Assembly: GCF_005938215.1 (NCBI RefSeq) | Contig: NZ_VCPD01000007.1 | Span: 162,099 to 226,098, forward strand | Reading direction: 5' to 3' | Origin: Ruegeria sediminis | GTDB lineage: Bacteria > Pseudomonadota > Alphaproteobacteria > Rhodobacterales > Rhodobacteraceae | DNA length: 64,000 bases | In this document: one piece after another, positions 16,126 through 25,908 of the stretch | Layout: each line of letters opens with the position of its first letter | Position numbering within the stretch: the first letter of the stretch is position 1 | The notes under the pieces: generated by a model | Database searches by the model: none | What the model saw: the letters and a program-made list of their open reading frames with translations, nothing else | Told to the model about the DNA's origin: nothing | Translations under genes and position numbers: made by a program

Positions 16126-18374
16126 CGGCGTTTGCGTTCGATCTTGCGCTTGATCTTGTCCTTCTTGCGCTTGGTGCTGGCCGCCTTGCGCCGCACCCCG
16201 CGTCCCGCAGGAGCGCGCCCGCGCGGCAGGGACTGGTCGTCGATCGAAAGCAATTCCAGCTCCAGACCGCCGGTGACCGGAACCGCTTCGGTCAGGCGCA
16301 CCGTCACGCGCTGCCCGATGGCGATCAGCAGACCGGTATCCGAACCCATCAGGGTTCCCGCCTCGCGGTCGAAGTGGAAGAATTCGCGCCCCAGCGACCG
16401 CACCGGCACCAGGCCGTCCGCGCCGGTTTCATCCAGCTTCACGAAGGCGCCGAACCGCGCGATGCCGCTGATCCGGCCGCTGAACTCGTTGCCCAAACGC
16501 TCGCTCAGATAGGCGGCCAGATAGCGGTCGGTCGTGTCCCGTTCGGCCATCATCGAACGGCGTTCGGTATCCGAGATGTGGTTCGCCGTCTCCTCCAGCC
16601 GGTCGATTTCGTCCTGCGTCAGGCCGTCCTCGCCCCAGCCATGGGCCGAGATCAGCGCGCGATGCACGATCAGGTCGGAGTAGCGCCGGATCGGCGAGGT
16701 GAAATGGGCGTAGTTCTGCAGCGCCAACCCGAAATGGCCGAAATTCTCGGGGCTGTAGTATGCCTGCGCCATGGACCTGAGCGTGCTGAGGTTGATGAGT
16801 TCCGCATCCTCGGTGCCCGCGGCCGCGTTCAGCAGGGCGTTCAGGTGCCGGGTCTTCAGCACCTGCCCCTTGGCCAGGTTCAGCCCGGCGGCCTGCGCGG
16901 TTTCCCGCAGCGATTCCAGCTTTTCGGGGGCCGGTTCCTCGTGAACCCTGAACACCAGCGGGCGGCGCTTGGCGATCAGCGTCTCGGCGGCGGCGACATT
17001 GGCGAGGATCATGAATTCCTCGATCAGCCGGTGCGCGTCCAGCCTCTCGCGGAAAGCGACGCTTTCGACATGACCGTTCTCGCTCAGGACGATCTTGCGC
17101 TCGGGCAGGTCCAGATCCAGCGGCTGCCGCGCCTCGCGCGCCCGCTTCAGCGCGCCATAGGCGTCGTAGAGCGGCTTCAGCACCTCCTCCAGCAGGGGAC
17201 CCGTCCGGTCGTTGGGATTGCCGTCGATCGCCGCCTGCACTTCGGCATAGTTGAGCGAGACGACCGAGCGCATCAGCCCGCGCACGAAGCGGTGGTCGAT
17301 CTTGTTGCCTTCGGAGTCGATGCGCATCCGCACCGCGATGCAGGCGCGCGGCACGCCCTCGTGCAGCGAGCACAGGTCGCCCGACAGCCGGTCCGGCAGC
17401 ATCGGAACCACCCGGTCGGGGAAATAGGTCGAGTTGCCCCGCTTGCGCGCCTCGCGGTCCAGTGCGGTGCCGGGGCGCACATAGGCCGCCACATCGGCAA
17501 TCGCGACCCAGATCACGTGACCGCCGGGGTTTTTCGGATCATCGTCGGCTTGGGCGTAGCAGGCGTCATCGTGGTCCCGCGCATCCGAGGGGTCGATCGT
17601 CAGCAGGGGCAGGTCGCGCAGATCCTCGCGCCCGGCCAGGCCCAGCGGTTTCGCCTTGTCGGCCTCTTCGATCACGTGGTCAGGAAAATCGTCCGGGATA
17701 CCGTGCTGGTGGATCGCGATCAGGGACACCGCTTTGGGGGCCGACGGATCGCCCAGCCGCTCGACGATGCGCGCGCGGGGCAGGCCCATGCGGTTCTTGG
17801 GCCCCGACTGTTCGGCCTCCACCAACTCGCCGTCCCTGGCGCCCAGCGTCGTGCCGTCGGGCACAAGCCACTCGGTCGAGCCGGCCTTGTCGATGGGCAC
17901 GATCCGTCCGCCCTCGGCCCCCTTGCGGAAGATCCCGACGACGCGCCGCTGGTTCTTTGCGATGCGGCGGATCAGGCGGGCCTCGTAGTTGTGATCCTCC
18001 TCGTGCACCAGCGTCAGCCGGGCAAGGATGCGGTCGCCTTCGCCCAGGGCCGGATCGCTGGCGCGCGGAAGAACCAGTACGATCGGCTCCACGCCTTCGC
18101 CATGCCACTCCAGCGGGCGGGCGAACAGGTCGCCGTCGGCGTTGGGCGCCTTGACCTGCAACACGCTGACCGGCGGCAGGCGGTCCGGATCATGGTAGCT
18201 GCGTTTGCGCTTTTCCAGATGCCCTTCGGCCTCAAGCTCTCTCAGAACGCGCTTGAGGTCGATCCGGTCCGCGCCCTTGATGCCAAAGGCCTTGGCGATG
18301 TCGCGTTTCGAAGTGAGGGTGGGATGCGCGGAGATCCATTCCAGGATTTCCTGCTTCGTCGGGATGCGTGTCAT
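16116..18374 (-). CDS. rnr: Ribonuclease R
   Basis: A 752-residue 3'-to-5' exoribonuclease. An N-terminal winged-helix region (TKQEILEWISAHPTLTSKRDIAKAFGIKG) is followed by cold-shock-like domains, the RNB catalytic core with its metal-binding acidic cluster TIDPSDARDHDDACYA, the ILANVAAAETLI segment, and an S1 RNA-binding domain (GNEFSGRISGIARFGAFVKLDETGADGLVPV). The C-terminus is Lys/Arg-rich, as in other RNase R proteins. It degrades structured RNA. The start at ATG 18374 follows a GGCGGAG ribosome-binding site. Confidence 0.95.
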   Translation of the reverse strand: MTRIPTKQEILEWISAHPTLTSKRDIAKAFGIKGADRIDLKRVLRELEAEGHLEKRKRSYHDPDRLPPVSVLQVKAPNADGDLFARPLEWHGEGVEPIVLVLPRASDPALGEGDRILARLTLVHEEDHNYEARLIRRIAKNQRRVVGIFRKGAEGGRIVPIDKAGSTEWLVPDGTTLGARDGELVEAEQSGPKNRMGLPRARIVERLGDPSAPKAVSLIAIHQHGIPDDFPDHVIEEADKAKPLGLAGREDLRDLPLLTIDPSDARDHDDACYAQADDDPKNPGGHVIWVAIADVAAYVRPGTALDREARKRGNSTYFPDRVVPMLPDRLSGDLCSLHEGVPRACIAVRMRIDSEGNKIDHRFVRGLMRSVVSLNYAEVQAAIDGNPNDRTGPLLEEVLKPLYDAYGALKRAREARQPLDLDLPERKIVLSENGHVESVAFRERLDAHRLIEEFMILANVAAAETLIAKRRPLVFRVHEEPAPEKLESLRETAQAAGLNLAKGQVLKTRHLNALLNAAAGTEDAELINLSTLRSMAQAYYSPENFGHFGLALQNYAHFTSPIRRYSDLIVHRALISAHGWGEDGLTQDEIDRLEETANHISDTERRSMMAERDTTDRYLAAYLSERLGNEFSGRISGIARFGAFVKLDETGADGLVPVRSLGREFFHFDREAGTLMGSDTGLLIAIGQRVTVRLTEAVPVTGGLELELLSIDDQSLPRGRAPAGRGVRRKAASTKRKKDKIKRKIERKRRQR

Positions 18375-18405
18375 GTCTCCGCCGTAGCACGACGGAAATC
18401 GCCAG

Positions 18406-19017
18406 TCACCGCAAAAGCGACGGTGCCTGCACGGGCGCGGAAACTGCCGCCAGATCGGCCACACTGTCGACGTCACGCAACAGATCCACCATTGCCACCC
18501 GGCGGCCGGAGACCGTAGCCAGCGTGTCGGTCAAGGCATGTTCGGTCGACCAGCGCACGCCCTGGAACAGCCCGTTGGGCAGCAGGCCGGGGCGTCGCGC
18601 ACCGACCAGCCAATAGCCGCCGTCCGTCGCCGGGCCGAACGCCATCTCGGCGCGGCCCAGCGCCGCGAAGGCCCGCGCGACATGGGCGGGGGTGATGCCG
18701 GGAATGTCCGCGCCGATCAGGCAGACCGGACCCTTCGGCGCCCGCCGCAACAACCGGCCCATACGCGCCCCCAGGTCGCCCCGTCCCTGTCCCGCGCGGG
18801 GCAGATCGTCGGGCCAGACCCGGCTGGACAATCCTTCGCGGTCCGGCGACACCGCCAGCACGATCCGCCAGCGCGGATCACGCAGGCCCCGGATCAGCGC
18901 ACGGGCCTGGTGCCGGAACCACCACGCGGCGCGGACATGGCCGATATCCCGCCCCAGCCGCGTCTTGACCCGACCCGGGCGCGGTTCCTTGACCATGATG
19001 ATCAGGGTGCGCCGCAT
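18406..19017 (-). CDS. DUF2064 / TIGR04282-type glycosyltransferase-like protein
   Basis: A 203-residue protein of the GT-A-like DUF2064 family: N-terminal LIIMVKEPRPGRVKTRLGRDIG, the acidic motif CLIGADIPGITPAHV and ATDGGYWLVGARRP are diagnostic. Family members are often labelled arsenosugar-biosynthesis glycosyltransferases, but that function is shown only in special contexts and none of its usual partners are here. The gene begins 3 bp after the dapE stop, so it is probably co-transcribed with dapE. Confidence 0.8.
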   Translation of the reverse strand: MRRTLIIMVKEPRPGRVKTRLGRDIGHVRAAWWFRHQARALIRGLRDPRWRIVLAVSPDREGLSSRVWPDDLPRAGQGRGDLGARMGRLLRRAPKGPVCLIGADIPGITPAHVARAFAALGRAEMAFGPATDGGYWLVGARRPGLLPNGLFQGVRWSTEHALTDTLATVSGRRVAMVDLLRDVDSVADLAAVSAPVQAPSLLR

Positions 19018-19020
19018 GGA

Positions 19021-20160
19021 TCAGGCGAAATAGTCCCGCAGGATCCGTCCGTAGATCGCCTTGAGCTGATGGATCTGGGCTACTTCCACGCATTCGTCCA
19101 CCTGATGCATGGTCCGGCCCACAAGACCGAATTCCACGACCGGGCAATGATCCTTGATGAACCGCGCATCCGAGGTGCCGCCGGTGGTCGAAAGCTGCGG
19201 CGTCACGCCGGTTTCGGCAGCGACCGCGGCCGAGACCAGGTCCGACAGCGGGCCGGGCGGGGTCAGAAAGCTTTCGCCGGAAATCTGCAGCTTCATCTCG
19301 ACCGCAACGCCGAATTCCTCGGCCACGCGGTCGGCCTCGGCCCGCAGCCAATCGCCGAGGCTGGCGCCGGAATGCAGGTCGTTGAAGCGGATGTTCACCG
19401 CTCCCTTGCATTGGGCCGGAATGACGTTGTTGGCCGGATTGCCGGTGTCGATGGTCACAACCGCAAGGGTCGAGGCGTCGAAATGCTCGGACCCGGTGTC
19501 AAGCTCGTGACTCGCCAGGCGGTCCATCAGGCGGGCCATCGCGGGCAGCGGGTTCCGCGCCCGGTGCGGATAGGCGGAATGCCCTTGCACACCGGTCACG
19601 GTGAACCAGGCGGTCATCGAGCCGCGGCGGCCAATCTTCATCATCTCGCCCATGCGGTCCGGGCAGGTCGGCTCGCCCACCAGGCAGACCGACATGCGCT
19701 CGCCCGCCTGCTTCATGTAGTCGAGGAGCGCCGTCGTGCCATCGACCGCGTCGCCTTCCTCGTCGCCGGTGATCGCCAGGATCACCGCGCCGTCCGGCGG
19801 GGTCTCGCGTACGAAATCCACGGCGGCGGTGGCAAAAGCCGCGACGCCCGATTTCATGTCCGTCGCCCCCCGTCCGTAAAGGACGCCATCGCGGATCTCG
19901 GCGCCGAAGGGCGCAACCGTCCAGGCCGCCTCGTCCCCCACGGGCACGACGTCGGTATGCCCGTTGAACCCGAAGCTGCGCGCATGGCCCCTGGCGCCCC
20001 AACGGGCGAAGAGGTTGCAGACGCCGCCCCGGTCCACCCGGACGCAGTCGAAGCCTGCATCGGCCAGCACCTTTTCAAGAAGGGTCAGTGCACCGCCTTC
20101 CACGGGTGTCACTGAAGGACAACGGATCAGGTCGGCGGTCAGTTGGGCGGCGTCGGTCAT
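19021..20160 (-). CDS. dapE: Succinyl-diaminopimelate desuccinylase
   Basis: A 379-residue M20-family zinc amidase. Metal ligands are visible in [13 protein letters not shown] (His68/Asp70), [10 protein letters not shown] (Asp101) and [11 protein letters not shown] (catalytic Glu134 and ligand Glu135); the dimerisation domain ([28 protein letters not shown]) follows. It removes succinate from N-succinyl-LL-diaminopimelate, giving the precursor of lysine and of peptidoglycan. The start at ATG 20160 is chosen by homology ([19 protein letters not shown]). It works in the same pathway as dapD at 22394-23221 although three other genes lie between them. Confidence 0.95.
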   Translation of the reverse strand: MTDAAQLTADLIRCPSVTPVEGGALTLLEKVLADAGFDCVRVDRGGVCNLFARWGARGHARSFGFNGHTDVVPVGDEAAWTVAPFGAEIRDGVLYGRGATDMKSGVAAFATAAVDFVRETPPDGAVILAITGDEEGDAVDGTTALLDYMKQAGERMSVCLVGEPTCPDRMGEMMKIGRRGSMTAWFTVTGVQGHSAYPHRARNPLPAMARLMDRLASHELDTGSEHFDASTLAVVTIDTGNPANNVIPAQCKGAVNIRFNDLHSGASLGDWLRAEADRVAEEFGVAVEMKLQISGESFLTPPGPLSDLVSAAVAAETGVTPQLSTTGGTSDARFIKDHCPVVEFGLVGRTMHQVDECVEVAQIHQLKAIYGRILRDYFA

Positions 20161-20363
20161 TTGGGTCGGGTTCTTTCGTTGCGCAATCAAAGGTCGCGCA
20201 CAGATTCTATGAATTGTCCCGCTTGCCAACCCCTGACCCGCAAAAACGAGCCGCCCGCCGTTCTGGCTGGAGGGCAGGAACCCGAAATTCACCGCCCTTT
20301 CCCCGAGACTTCCTTGCCCGAACACCACAATCTGCGCTAGACGGCCACGAAACAGGTAGAAAA

Positions 20364-21425
20364 TTGTCGATCCGAGCATTCTTCACCTTTCTGTGCCTGA
20401 CTTTTTCGGCGCTTGCGCAGCAAAGTCTTGCACAGACCCTTACGGTCGCGACCGTGACCCGGCCCCCGTTCTCGTATGTCGAGGATGGCAAGGATGTGGG
20501 TTTCTCGATGGAACTGCTCGGGGCGCTGGCCCAGTCGCTGGGCTGGGACTACACGATCCAGCGCGCCGAAAGCTTCACCGACATGCTGGACGCGGTTCAG
20601 GAAGGGCGTGCGGACCTGGCGGTCGCGAACATCTCGATCACTGCTGCGCGCGAAACCCGCATGGATTTCAGCCAGCCGATCTTCGAGGCCGGGTTGCAGA
20701 TCATGGTGCCCTCTGATGCCGCGCGCGAACCGTCCCTGCTGAACGCGCTGCTGGCGCGGGATCTTTTCATCGCCATCGGGCTGGCCTTTGGCATCCTGCT
20801 GACCGGCGGGATGCTGATGTGGTATTTCGAACGGCGGTCGCAACCCTATTTCGACCGTAGCCTGAACGAAGCCTGGTTTCCCTCGTTCTGGTGGGCGCTG
20901 AACCTCGTGGTGAACGGCGGGTTCGAGGAACGGGTGCCCCGGACCGCCTTCGGGCGGGTATTCGGCGTCGTTCTCGTCGTGTCCTCGTTGTTCATCGTGT
21001 CGGTGTTCACGGCCCGGATCACCTCGGTGATGACGGTGGACGCCATCAGCGGTTCGGTGAACTCGGTCAATGACCTCTATGGCAAGCGCGTCGGCACGAT
21101 CGCGGCCTCCACCGCAGCCGGCTTCCTGGACCGCAGGGAAATCGAATACAGCAGTTATGACGGGCTCGATCCGCTGATCGCCGCCTTCGAGCAGAACGAT
21201 CTGGACGCAGTCGTTTTCGACGCGCCGATCCTGTCCTACTATGCCGCGCATGAAGGGCGGAAGTTCGCGTCGATGGCGGGGGGCATCTTTCTGCGCGAGA
21301 ATTACGGCATCGCCTTTCCGACCGGCTCGGCCCTGGTCGAGGACGTCAACCAGGCGCTGCTGGCGCTGCGCGAAGACGGCACCTATGACGCGATCTACAG
21401 GAAATGGTACGGCGCGCGGAACTGA
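20364..21425 (+). CDS. Glutamate-receptor-like protein: binding domain split by an ion-channel module
   Basis: A 353-residue protein with the order signal peptide (1-24), binding-domain half S1 (25-130), hydrophobic helix (131-154), pore-loop-like segment (172-190), second helix (196-220), binding-domain half S2 (230-353): the architecture of bacterial ionotropic glutamate receptors such as GluR0. S1 carries [17 protein letters not shown], whose Arg is the usual carboxylate-binding residue; S2 carries VVFDAPIL, whose Asp would hold the amino group. After helix 2, [11 protein letters not shown] aligns with the SYTANLAAFL-type motif of eukaryotic receptors. The pore loop reads VVNGGFEE where GluR0 has the potassium filter TVGYG, so selectivity is doubtful. 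Start: TTG 20364 after AGG; other starts are possible. Confidence 0.75.
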   Translation: MSIRAFFTFLCLTFSALAQQSLAQTLTVATVTRPPFSYVEDGKDVGFSMELLGALAQSLGWDYTIQRAESFTDMLDAVQEGRADLAVANISITAARETRMDFSQPIFEAGLQIMVPSDAAREPSLLNALLARDLFIAIGLAFGILLTGGMLMWYFERRSQPYFDRSLNEAWFPSFWWALNLVVNGGFEERVPRTAFGRVFGVVLVVSSLFIVSVFTARITSVMTVDAISGSVNSVNDLYGKRVGTIAASTAAGFLDRREIEYSSYDGLDPLIAAFEQNDLDAVVFDAPILSYYAAHEGRKFASMAGGIFLRENYGIAFPTGSALVEDVNQALLALREDGTYDAIYRKWYGARN

Positions 21426-21428
21426 GCG

Positions 21429-21770
21429 TCAGCCGTCCTGGTCTTCGGCGAAAAACGGGGTCATCTGCGCCACAATCACCGCGTTTTCATCGAGCGCCCG
21501 CTGCATCAGCCCGCGTTCCTCGTCATCGATCTCGTGCCCTGCCGCTTCGCGCTCTTCCAGTGTGCCGTATCCGGTCACGTCCAGAGGCGCGGTGTCTGCC
21601 TGTTTGAGGATCGCCACGGTTTCGCGCACCGCCTCGGCCTCGTCCACACCGCTGGCATAGCACATCAGCGCGGCGCCGGTTGCCCCCTTGGGCAGGCCAT
21701 CGCCATCCTTGCGGCCGATCTGGACCAGAAGGGTATAGACCTGCTGGCGTGAGGGTTTCTTCTTTTCCAT
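21429..21770 (-). CDS. Conserved small protein of unknown function
   Basis: A 113-residue soluble acidic protein beginning MEKKKPSRQQVYTLLVQIGR and containing a run of acidic residues near GHEIDDEERGLMQRALDENA. I do not recognise a family. It has no signal peptide or membrane helix. The stop is 3 bp from the stop of the converging channel gene. The start at ATG 21770 is preferred because upstream codons are Arg/Asp-rich and look non-coding. Confidence 0.65.
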   Translation of the reverse strand: MEKKKPSRQQVYTLLVQIGRKDGDGLPKGATGAALMCYASGVDEAEAVRETVAILKQADTAPLDVTGYGTLEEREAAGHEIDDEERGLMQRALDENAVIVAQMTPFFAEDQDG

Positions 21771-21913
21771 GGCGCCGCCATAAACGCGCGCCTGATCCCG
21801 GTCAACCGAATCCGCTTGATCGCGTCGCCGATCCCGATGCGCGATCAAAGGCTTGGGCATTCGCCCTGACCTGGAGTATCCTTCTGAACTGACAAATGAA
21901 TTGGAACTTGAAG

Positions 21914-22279
21914 ATGAAATTTCAGAAACTGTTTTCGGACGACGCCGGTGAAAGCCGTTGGGCGGACATCGAGGTCAATCTCGTGGAACGCAGCTTTGCT
22001 CCGCCGGCGCAGAACATCGAAATCTCGGAACCGGAGGACGTCAGGCGGATGATGTTTCTCAGGCTACGCGCGGGTTGGGACGAACCGATCCACCCGACCC
22101 CGGTGCGTCAGCGACTGGTCTGCCTTGCCGGCGCCGTCCGGGTCACCGCCAGCGACGGCGAGACGCGCGAGATCCGCCGCGGCGATGTCTGGCACATGGA
22201 AGACAAGAGCGGCAAGGGTCACCATACCTGCGTGATCGGCGACGAGGATTTCGAGGCGGTCATCGTTCAATTCGAGTGA
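21914..22279 (+). CDS. Cupin-domain protein
   Basis: About 121 residues, single-domain cupin: MMFLRLRAGWDEPIHPTPVRQRLVCLAGAVRVTASDGETREIRRGDVWHMED is a typical beta-barrel pattern (cupin motif 1 with His, Gly-containing turn, then motif 2 with GHHTCV). The canonical HxH…E metal set is only partly present, so a metal-dependent enzyme role is uncertain. Starts at ATG 21914 (TGGAAC upstream) or 21896 are both possible. The substrate is unknown. Confidence 0.7.
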   Translation: MKFQKLFSDDAGESRWADIEVNLVERSFAPPAQNIEISEPEDVRRMMFLRLRAGWDEPIHPTPVRQRLVCLAGAVRVTASDGETREIRRGDVWHMEDKSGKGHHTCVIGDEDFEAVIVQFE

Positions 22280-22336
22280 CAAAAGCGCCGGGGCCCAACG
22301 GCAAGGCGGGTCCGCATCCCGCCGCCTTTTGCCACG

Positions 22337-22368
22337 AAAAAAGGCCCCGGACACCTGTCGCCGCGGCC
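22337..22368 (-). terminator. Rho-independent terminator after dapD
   Basis: On the minus strand GGCCGCGG (22368-22361) pairs with CCGGGGCC (22350-22343), 7 of 8 pairs, followed by six T (22342-22337). Position and orientation fit the end of dapD. Confidence 0.7.
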
Positions 22369-22393
22369 GTTCATATCGTTGCTACGCGCCGTA

Positions 22394-23221
22394 TCAGTCG
22401 CGCAGCAGTTCGTTGATCCCTGTCTTCGAGCGGGTCTTTTCATCCACCCGTTTCACGATCACGGCGCAATACAGGTTGATGCCGTTCTTCGACGGCATCG
22501 AGCCCGACACGACGACCGAATAGGGCGGTACTTCGCCGTACATGACCTCGCCGGATTCGCGATCGACGATCTTGGTCGATTTGCCGATGTAGACACCCAT
22601 GCCCAGGACCGAGCCTTCGCGGACGATGCAGCCCTCGACCACTTCCGAGCGCGCGCCGATGAAACAGTTGTCCTCGATGATGGTCGGGCCGGCCTGCATC
22701 GGTTCCAGCACGCCGCCGATGCCGACGCCGCCCGAAAGGTGCACGTTCTTGCCGATCTGGGCGCAGGAGCCGACGGTGGCCCAGGTGTCGACCATGGTGC
22801 CTTCGTCGACATAGGCGCCGAGGTTGACGAAAGAGGGCATCAGCACCACGCCCGGCGCGACAAAGGCCGATTTGCGGACGACGCAGTTGGGCACGGCGCG
22901 AAATCCGGCGGCCTTCCACTGATCGGCGCCCCAGCCGGCGAACTTGCTGTCCACCTTGTCCCACCAGCCGCCGCCCTGCGGGCCGCCCGACTGGATCTCC
23001 ATGTCCTTGATGCGGAAGCCCAGTAGAACCGCCTTCTTGGCCCATTGGTTCACGTGCCAGTTGCCGTCGCCAAGCTTTTCGGCCACCCGCAGCGACCCGC
23101 TGTCCAGCGCGTTCAGCGTTTCTTCGATCGCGTCGCGCTGCTCGCCTTTGGTGGCGGGGGTGATGGTGTCGCGGACCTCCCAGGCGGCCTCGATCGCGGC
23201 TTCCAGTTTTGCGTTGGACAT
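22394..23221 (-). CDS. dapD: 2,3,4,5-tetrahydropyridine-2,6-dicarboxylate N-succinyltransferase
   Basis: A 275-residue left-handed beta-helix acyltransferase. Hexapeptide-repeat character is clear from [20 protein letters not shown] through [32 protein letters not shown]; the C-terminal [29 protein letters not shown] is specific to DapD. It succinylates tetrahydrodipicolinate using succinyl-CoA in the meso-diaminopimelate/lysine pathway, upstream of DapE. The ATG at 23221 gives the standard N-terminus ([18 protein letters not shown]) after a GGGAGAAG-type ribosome-binding site. Confidence 0.96.
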   Translation of the reverse strand: MSNAKLEAAIEAAWEVRDTITPATKGEQRDAIEETLNALDSGSLRVAEKLGDGNWHVNQWAKKAVLLGFRIKDMEIQSGGPQGGGWWDKVDSKFAGWGADQWKAAGFRAVPNCVVRKSAFVAPGVVLMPSFVNLGAYVDEGTMVDTWATVGSCAQIGKNVHLSGGVGIGGVLEPMQAGPTIIEDNCFIGARSEVVEGCIVREGSVLGMGVYIGKSTKIVDRESGEVMYGEVPPYSVVVSGSMPSKNGINLYCAVIVKRVDEKTRSKTGINELLRD

Positions 23222-23345
23222 GGGGCTTCTCCCTGCAGAATCTCGTCGCGTTGGTGTCGCCTATATGCAAGCGGGGGCCAATGCGCAATGCGACGCAGAT
23301 TCGATCCGATGCGGCAAGGCCGAAGATAATGCTGGCCTGGCGCGT

Positions 23346-24269
23346 TCAGCCCGCGAACGGATCGGGCGCGATGTTCCCGCCGCAGACCAGAACCGCGACC
23401 CTTTCGCCGCGCCGGGGCTGGTAGGCGCCGCAGGTCAGCGCCGCAAGCGCGGTTGCGCCCGCTGGTTCGACCAGCATCCGCCGCTCTTGCCAGAGGGCCC
23501 TTTGCGCCGCCGCGATCGCCGCGTCCGGCACCAGCACCGACTCGACCCCGCCGGACAGGCCGAAACAGATATCGCCGATGCGCCGGGCGCCGAGGGCGTT
23601 GGCGGCGATGCCCGACACCTCGACATCCACGGGCGATCCGGCGCGCAGGGCAGCATTCAGCGCGCAGGAGGTTTCCGGCTCGACCGCGACGACCTTGCGC
23701 GCGCCCTGCAGCCAGGCCAGCGCGCCTGCGATCAGACCGCCGCCGCCGACGGCGATCAGCACGGTGTCTGCCTGGAGACCCTGCGCCTCCCATTCGGCGA
23801 AACAGGTTCCCTGCCCGGCGACGGTGGCGGGCGCGTCATAGGCGTGGATCTGCATTGCGCCCGTCGCGGTCTCGTGCTCGCGGGCCTGGGCCAGCGCGTT
23901 CGCGTATTCCCCCGGCACGACGCTCAGATCGGCGCCGATGCCCCTGATCAGGGCAATCTTGGACAGCCCGGCCATTTCAGGAACGAAAATCTTGGCGGGG
24001 TATCCCAGCGCGCGCGCCGCATAGGCCGCCGCTGCGCCGTGGTTCCCGCCCGAGGCCGCCACCACGCCGGCGGGCGGCACATCGCAGCTGAGCAAGGTAT
24101 TGAACGCCCCGCGCGCCTTGAAGCTGCCGGTATGCTGCAGATGCTCAAGCTTCATCTCCAGCGGGAAATCTAGCCCGAAGCCGCGCGTTTCGATCACTGG
24201 CGTCACCTGCACATGACCCGCGATCCGATCTGCCGCCTCCGCAATTTCCGCTTTCCAATCCATTCTCAC
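23346..24269 (-). CDS. Threonine/serine dehydratase-like PLP enzyme
   Basis: A 307-residue fold-type II PLP enzyme. The Schiff-base lysine is in HTGSFKARGAFN, the substrate loop is ASGGNHGAAAAYAAR, and the phosphate-binding glycine loop is VGGGGLIAG. It lacks a C-terminal ACT-like regulatory domain, so it is the short catabolic/serine-threonine-dehydratase type rather than biosynthetic IlvA. It probably deaminates threonine or serine to the oxo-acid; some relatives are racemases or hydroxyaspartate dehydratases. Starts at 24269 or 24263 are equally possible. Confidence 0.82.
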   Translation of the reverse strand: MRMDWKAEIAEAADRIAGHVQVTPVIETRGFGLDFPLEMKLEHLQHTGSFKARGAFNTLLSCDVPPAGVVAASGGNHGAAAAYAARALGYPAKIFVPEMAGLSKIALIRGIGADLSVVPGEYANALAQAREHETATGAMQIHAYDAPATVAGQGTCFAEWEAQGLQADTVLIAVGGGGLIAGALAWLQGARKVVAVEPETSCALNAALRAGSPVDVEVSGIAANALGARRIGDICFGLSGGVESVLVPDAAIAAAQRALWQERRMLVEPAGATALAALTCGAYQPRRGERVAVLVCGGNIAPDPFAG

Positions 24270-24342
24270 GTTCCCGTCACTGGCGCTCCGTTCGCGAACC
24301 CTATAGCTGTTGGAAAAACACGCAAGCAGGGATCACCCAGCA

Positions 24343-25185
24343 ATGAAAGAAGACCGCCGCAGCCCGTTCCGCGATGCCCAGACCGACCGTTCGACTGCAC
24401 GTGGCGTTCCGGAAACGCCGCAATCCCGATCCCCGTCCTACAAGCTCGCCTTCGCGGACGAGGATTTCCTGCTTCGGGACGAGTTGCGCCCGGTGCGGCT
24501 GCAACTGGAACTGCTGAAGCCCGAGATGCTGATGGCCGAGCGGCAGATCACCTCGACCATCGTCATGTTCGGCGGCGCGCGCATTCCCGAGCCGTCGCAG
24601 AAGCACAAGGCACGCACGCAGACGCTGGCGGAACTGTCGCAGTATTACGAAGAAGCGCGCGAATTCGCCCGCCTGATGACCGAGAAGTCCAAGGAGAGCG
24701 GCTGCCGCGAAAACGTCATCGTCACCGGCGGCGGACCGGGCGTCATGGAGGCAGGCAATCGTGGCGCGCATGAGGCCGGGGGATGCTCGATCGGGCTCAG
24801 CATCGTGCTGCCGCATGAGCAGGCGCCGAACCTGTTCGTGACGCCGGAACTCAGCTTCAACTTCCACTATTTCGCCATCCGCAAGATGCATTTCCTGATG
24901 CGCGCCCGGGCCATCACCATCTTCCCCGGCGGCTTCGGGACGATGGACGAGATGTTCGAATCCCTGACGCTGATCCAGACTGGCCGGATGGGTCGGGTTC
25001 CGTTCCTGCTGTTCGGGCGCGCCTTCTGGGAAAAGGTCATCAACTGGGAGGCGCTGGCCGATGCCGGCACGATCTCGGCCGAGGATCTGGACCTGTTCCG
25101 GTTCGTGGACACCGCACAGGAGGCCGTGGAGATCATCGAGAACTGGGAGCCCGCGCCGCCGCGCGACACAATTCCGGGGAGGTGA
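24343..25185 (+). CDS. LOG-family (TIGR00730-like) nucleotide hydrolase
   Basis: About 280 residues. The hallmarks of LOG/lysine-decarboxylase-like proteins are present: IVTGGGPGVMEAGNRGA, which binds phosphate and carries the PGGxGTxxE partner, and ITIFPGGFGTMDEMFESLTL. Such proteins hydrolyse nucleoside monophosphates, including cytokinin ribotides, to free bases. The N-terminal 60 residues are longer than in the minimal family and polar. The start at ATG 24343 is preferred over a TTG at 24310 (MEKHASRD…), which would lack a good ribosome-binding site. Confidence 0.85.
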   Translation: MKEDRRSPFRDAQTDRSTARGVPETPQSRSPSYKLAFADEDFLLRDELRPVRLQLELLKPEMLMAERQITSTIVMFGGARIPEPSQKHKARTQTLAELSQYYEEAREFARLMTEKSKESGCRENVIVTGGGPGVMEAGNRGAHEAGGCSIGLSIVLPHEQAPNLFVTPELSFNFHYFAIRKMHFLMRARAITIFPGGFGTMDEMFESLTLIQTGRMGRVPFLLFGRAFWEKVINWEALADAGTISAEDLDLFRFVDTAQEAVEIIENWEPAPPRDTIPGR

Positions 25186-25232
25186 GGCGATTCGTGCTAC
25201 ACTGAGCCCGTCCATTTCCAAGGGAGGGGCTC

Positions 25233-25520
25233 ATGGCATATGTAACGGTCTCAAACTGGACTTATGACGACAGCCTGAACGAAGCGGCGCTGATCGCGAC
25301 GGCCAAGGAAAAACTCAGCCAGCTCAAAGCCATGGGCGCCAGCAGCGGTCACCTGGTGCGCACCGGCCCGTACGAGGGGTTGATCGTGGTCGTGTATCCC
25401 GACGAGGGCTCCTGGAACCGCGTCCGCGAGGCCGTGCAACACATGCGCAAGGATACCAGCCCTTCCGAAGGCGGCGTGTTCACCGGCGCGCTCAGCGGCC
25501 CTGCCGTCGTGTCGGTCTGA
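25233..25520 (+). CDS. Small conserved protein of unknown function
   Basis: A 95-residue protein (MAYVTVSNWTYDDSLNEAALIATAKEK…) with an alternating strand-helix pattern similar in size to dimeric alpha-beta barrel proteins, but I cannot assign a family. A GGGAGGGG ribosome-binding site precedes the ATG closely. It has no signal peptide. Confidence 0.7.
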   Translation: MAYVTVSNWTYDDSLNEAALIATAKEKLSQLKAMGASSGHLVRTGPYEGLIVVVYPDEGSWNRVREAVQHMRKDTSPSEGGVFTGALSGPAVVSV

Positions 25521-25543
25521 GCGGCGCCTTTGTTCCGCCCGGA

Positions 25544-25753
25544 TCAATGCAGATGCGCCGGCAACACACCCAGTTCGACACCCTGCGGCAGCTTGGTCAG
25601 CACCTGCGCGCCCGCCACCTCCTTGATCGCATAGCCGTAACCCGCCAGACGGAACTTCCATTCCCGCGCGCTCAGGGACTTGTCCCGCTCCCGTTGCAGC
25701 AGGTCCAATAGGCCCGCCTCGATCGCGTCGCGTGCAATTTCAACCCGTGCCAT
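25544..25753 (-). CDS. Small protein of unknown function
   Basis: A 69-residue, charged, probably helical protein (ARDAIEAGLLDLLQRERDKSLSAREWKFRLAGYGYAIKE). A near-perfect ribosome-binding site (GGAGG, 7 bases before the ATG) and normal codon use support that it is expressed. It converges on the 95-residue gene with a 23-bp gap. No family recognised. Confidence 0.65.
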   Translation of the reverse strand: MARVEIARDAIEAGLLDLLQRERDKSLSAREWKFRLAGYGYAIKEVAGAQVLTKLPQGVELGVLPAHLH

Positions 25754-25908
25754 ATGCCATCCTCCATGGCCTTGTTGCCAGTTTCGAAACTGATTGTTGA
25801 TCGCGGCGAGGGTTTGCCGGGAATTGGGAAAGTTTCGGGCGCGCGGGCGGCTTTTCCCGGCGGGGATTGAGTGTTATGGCGGCCGTGTTGGATGAAGGAG
25901 ACGCCCGG

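Noticed and set aside
18406..19017. Arsenosugar biosynthesis gene
   Set aside because: The family name suggests it, but none of the expected arsenic genes are present; left as a DUF2064-type protein.
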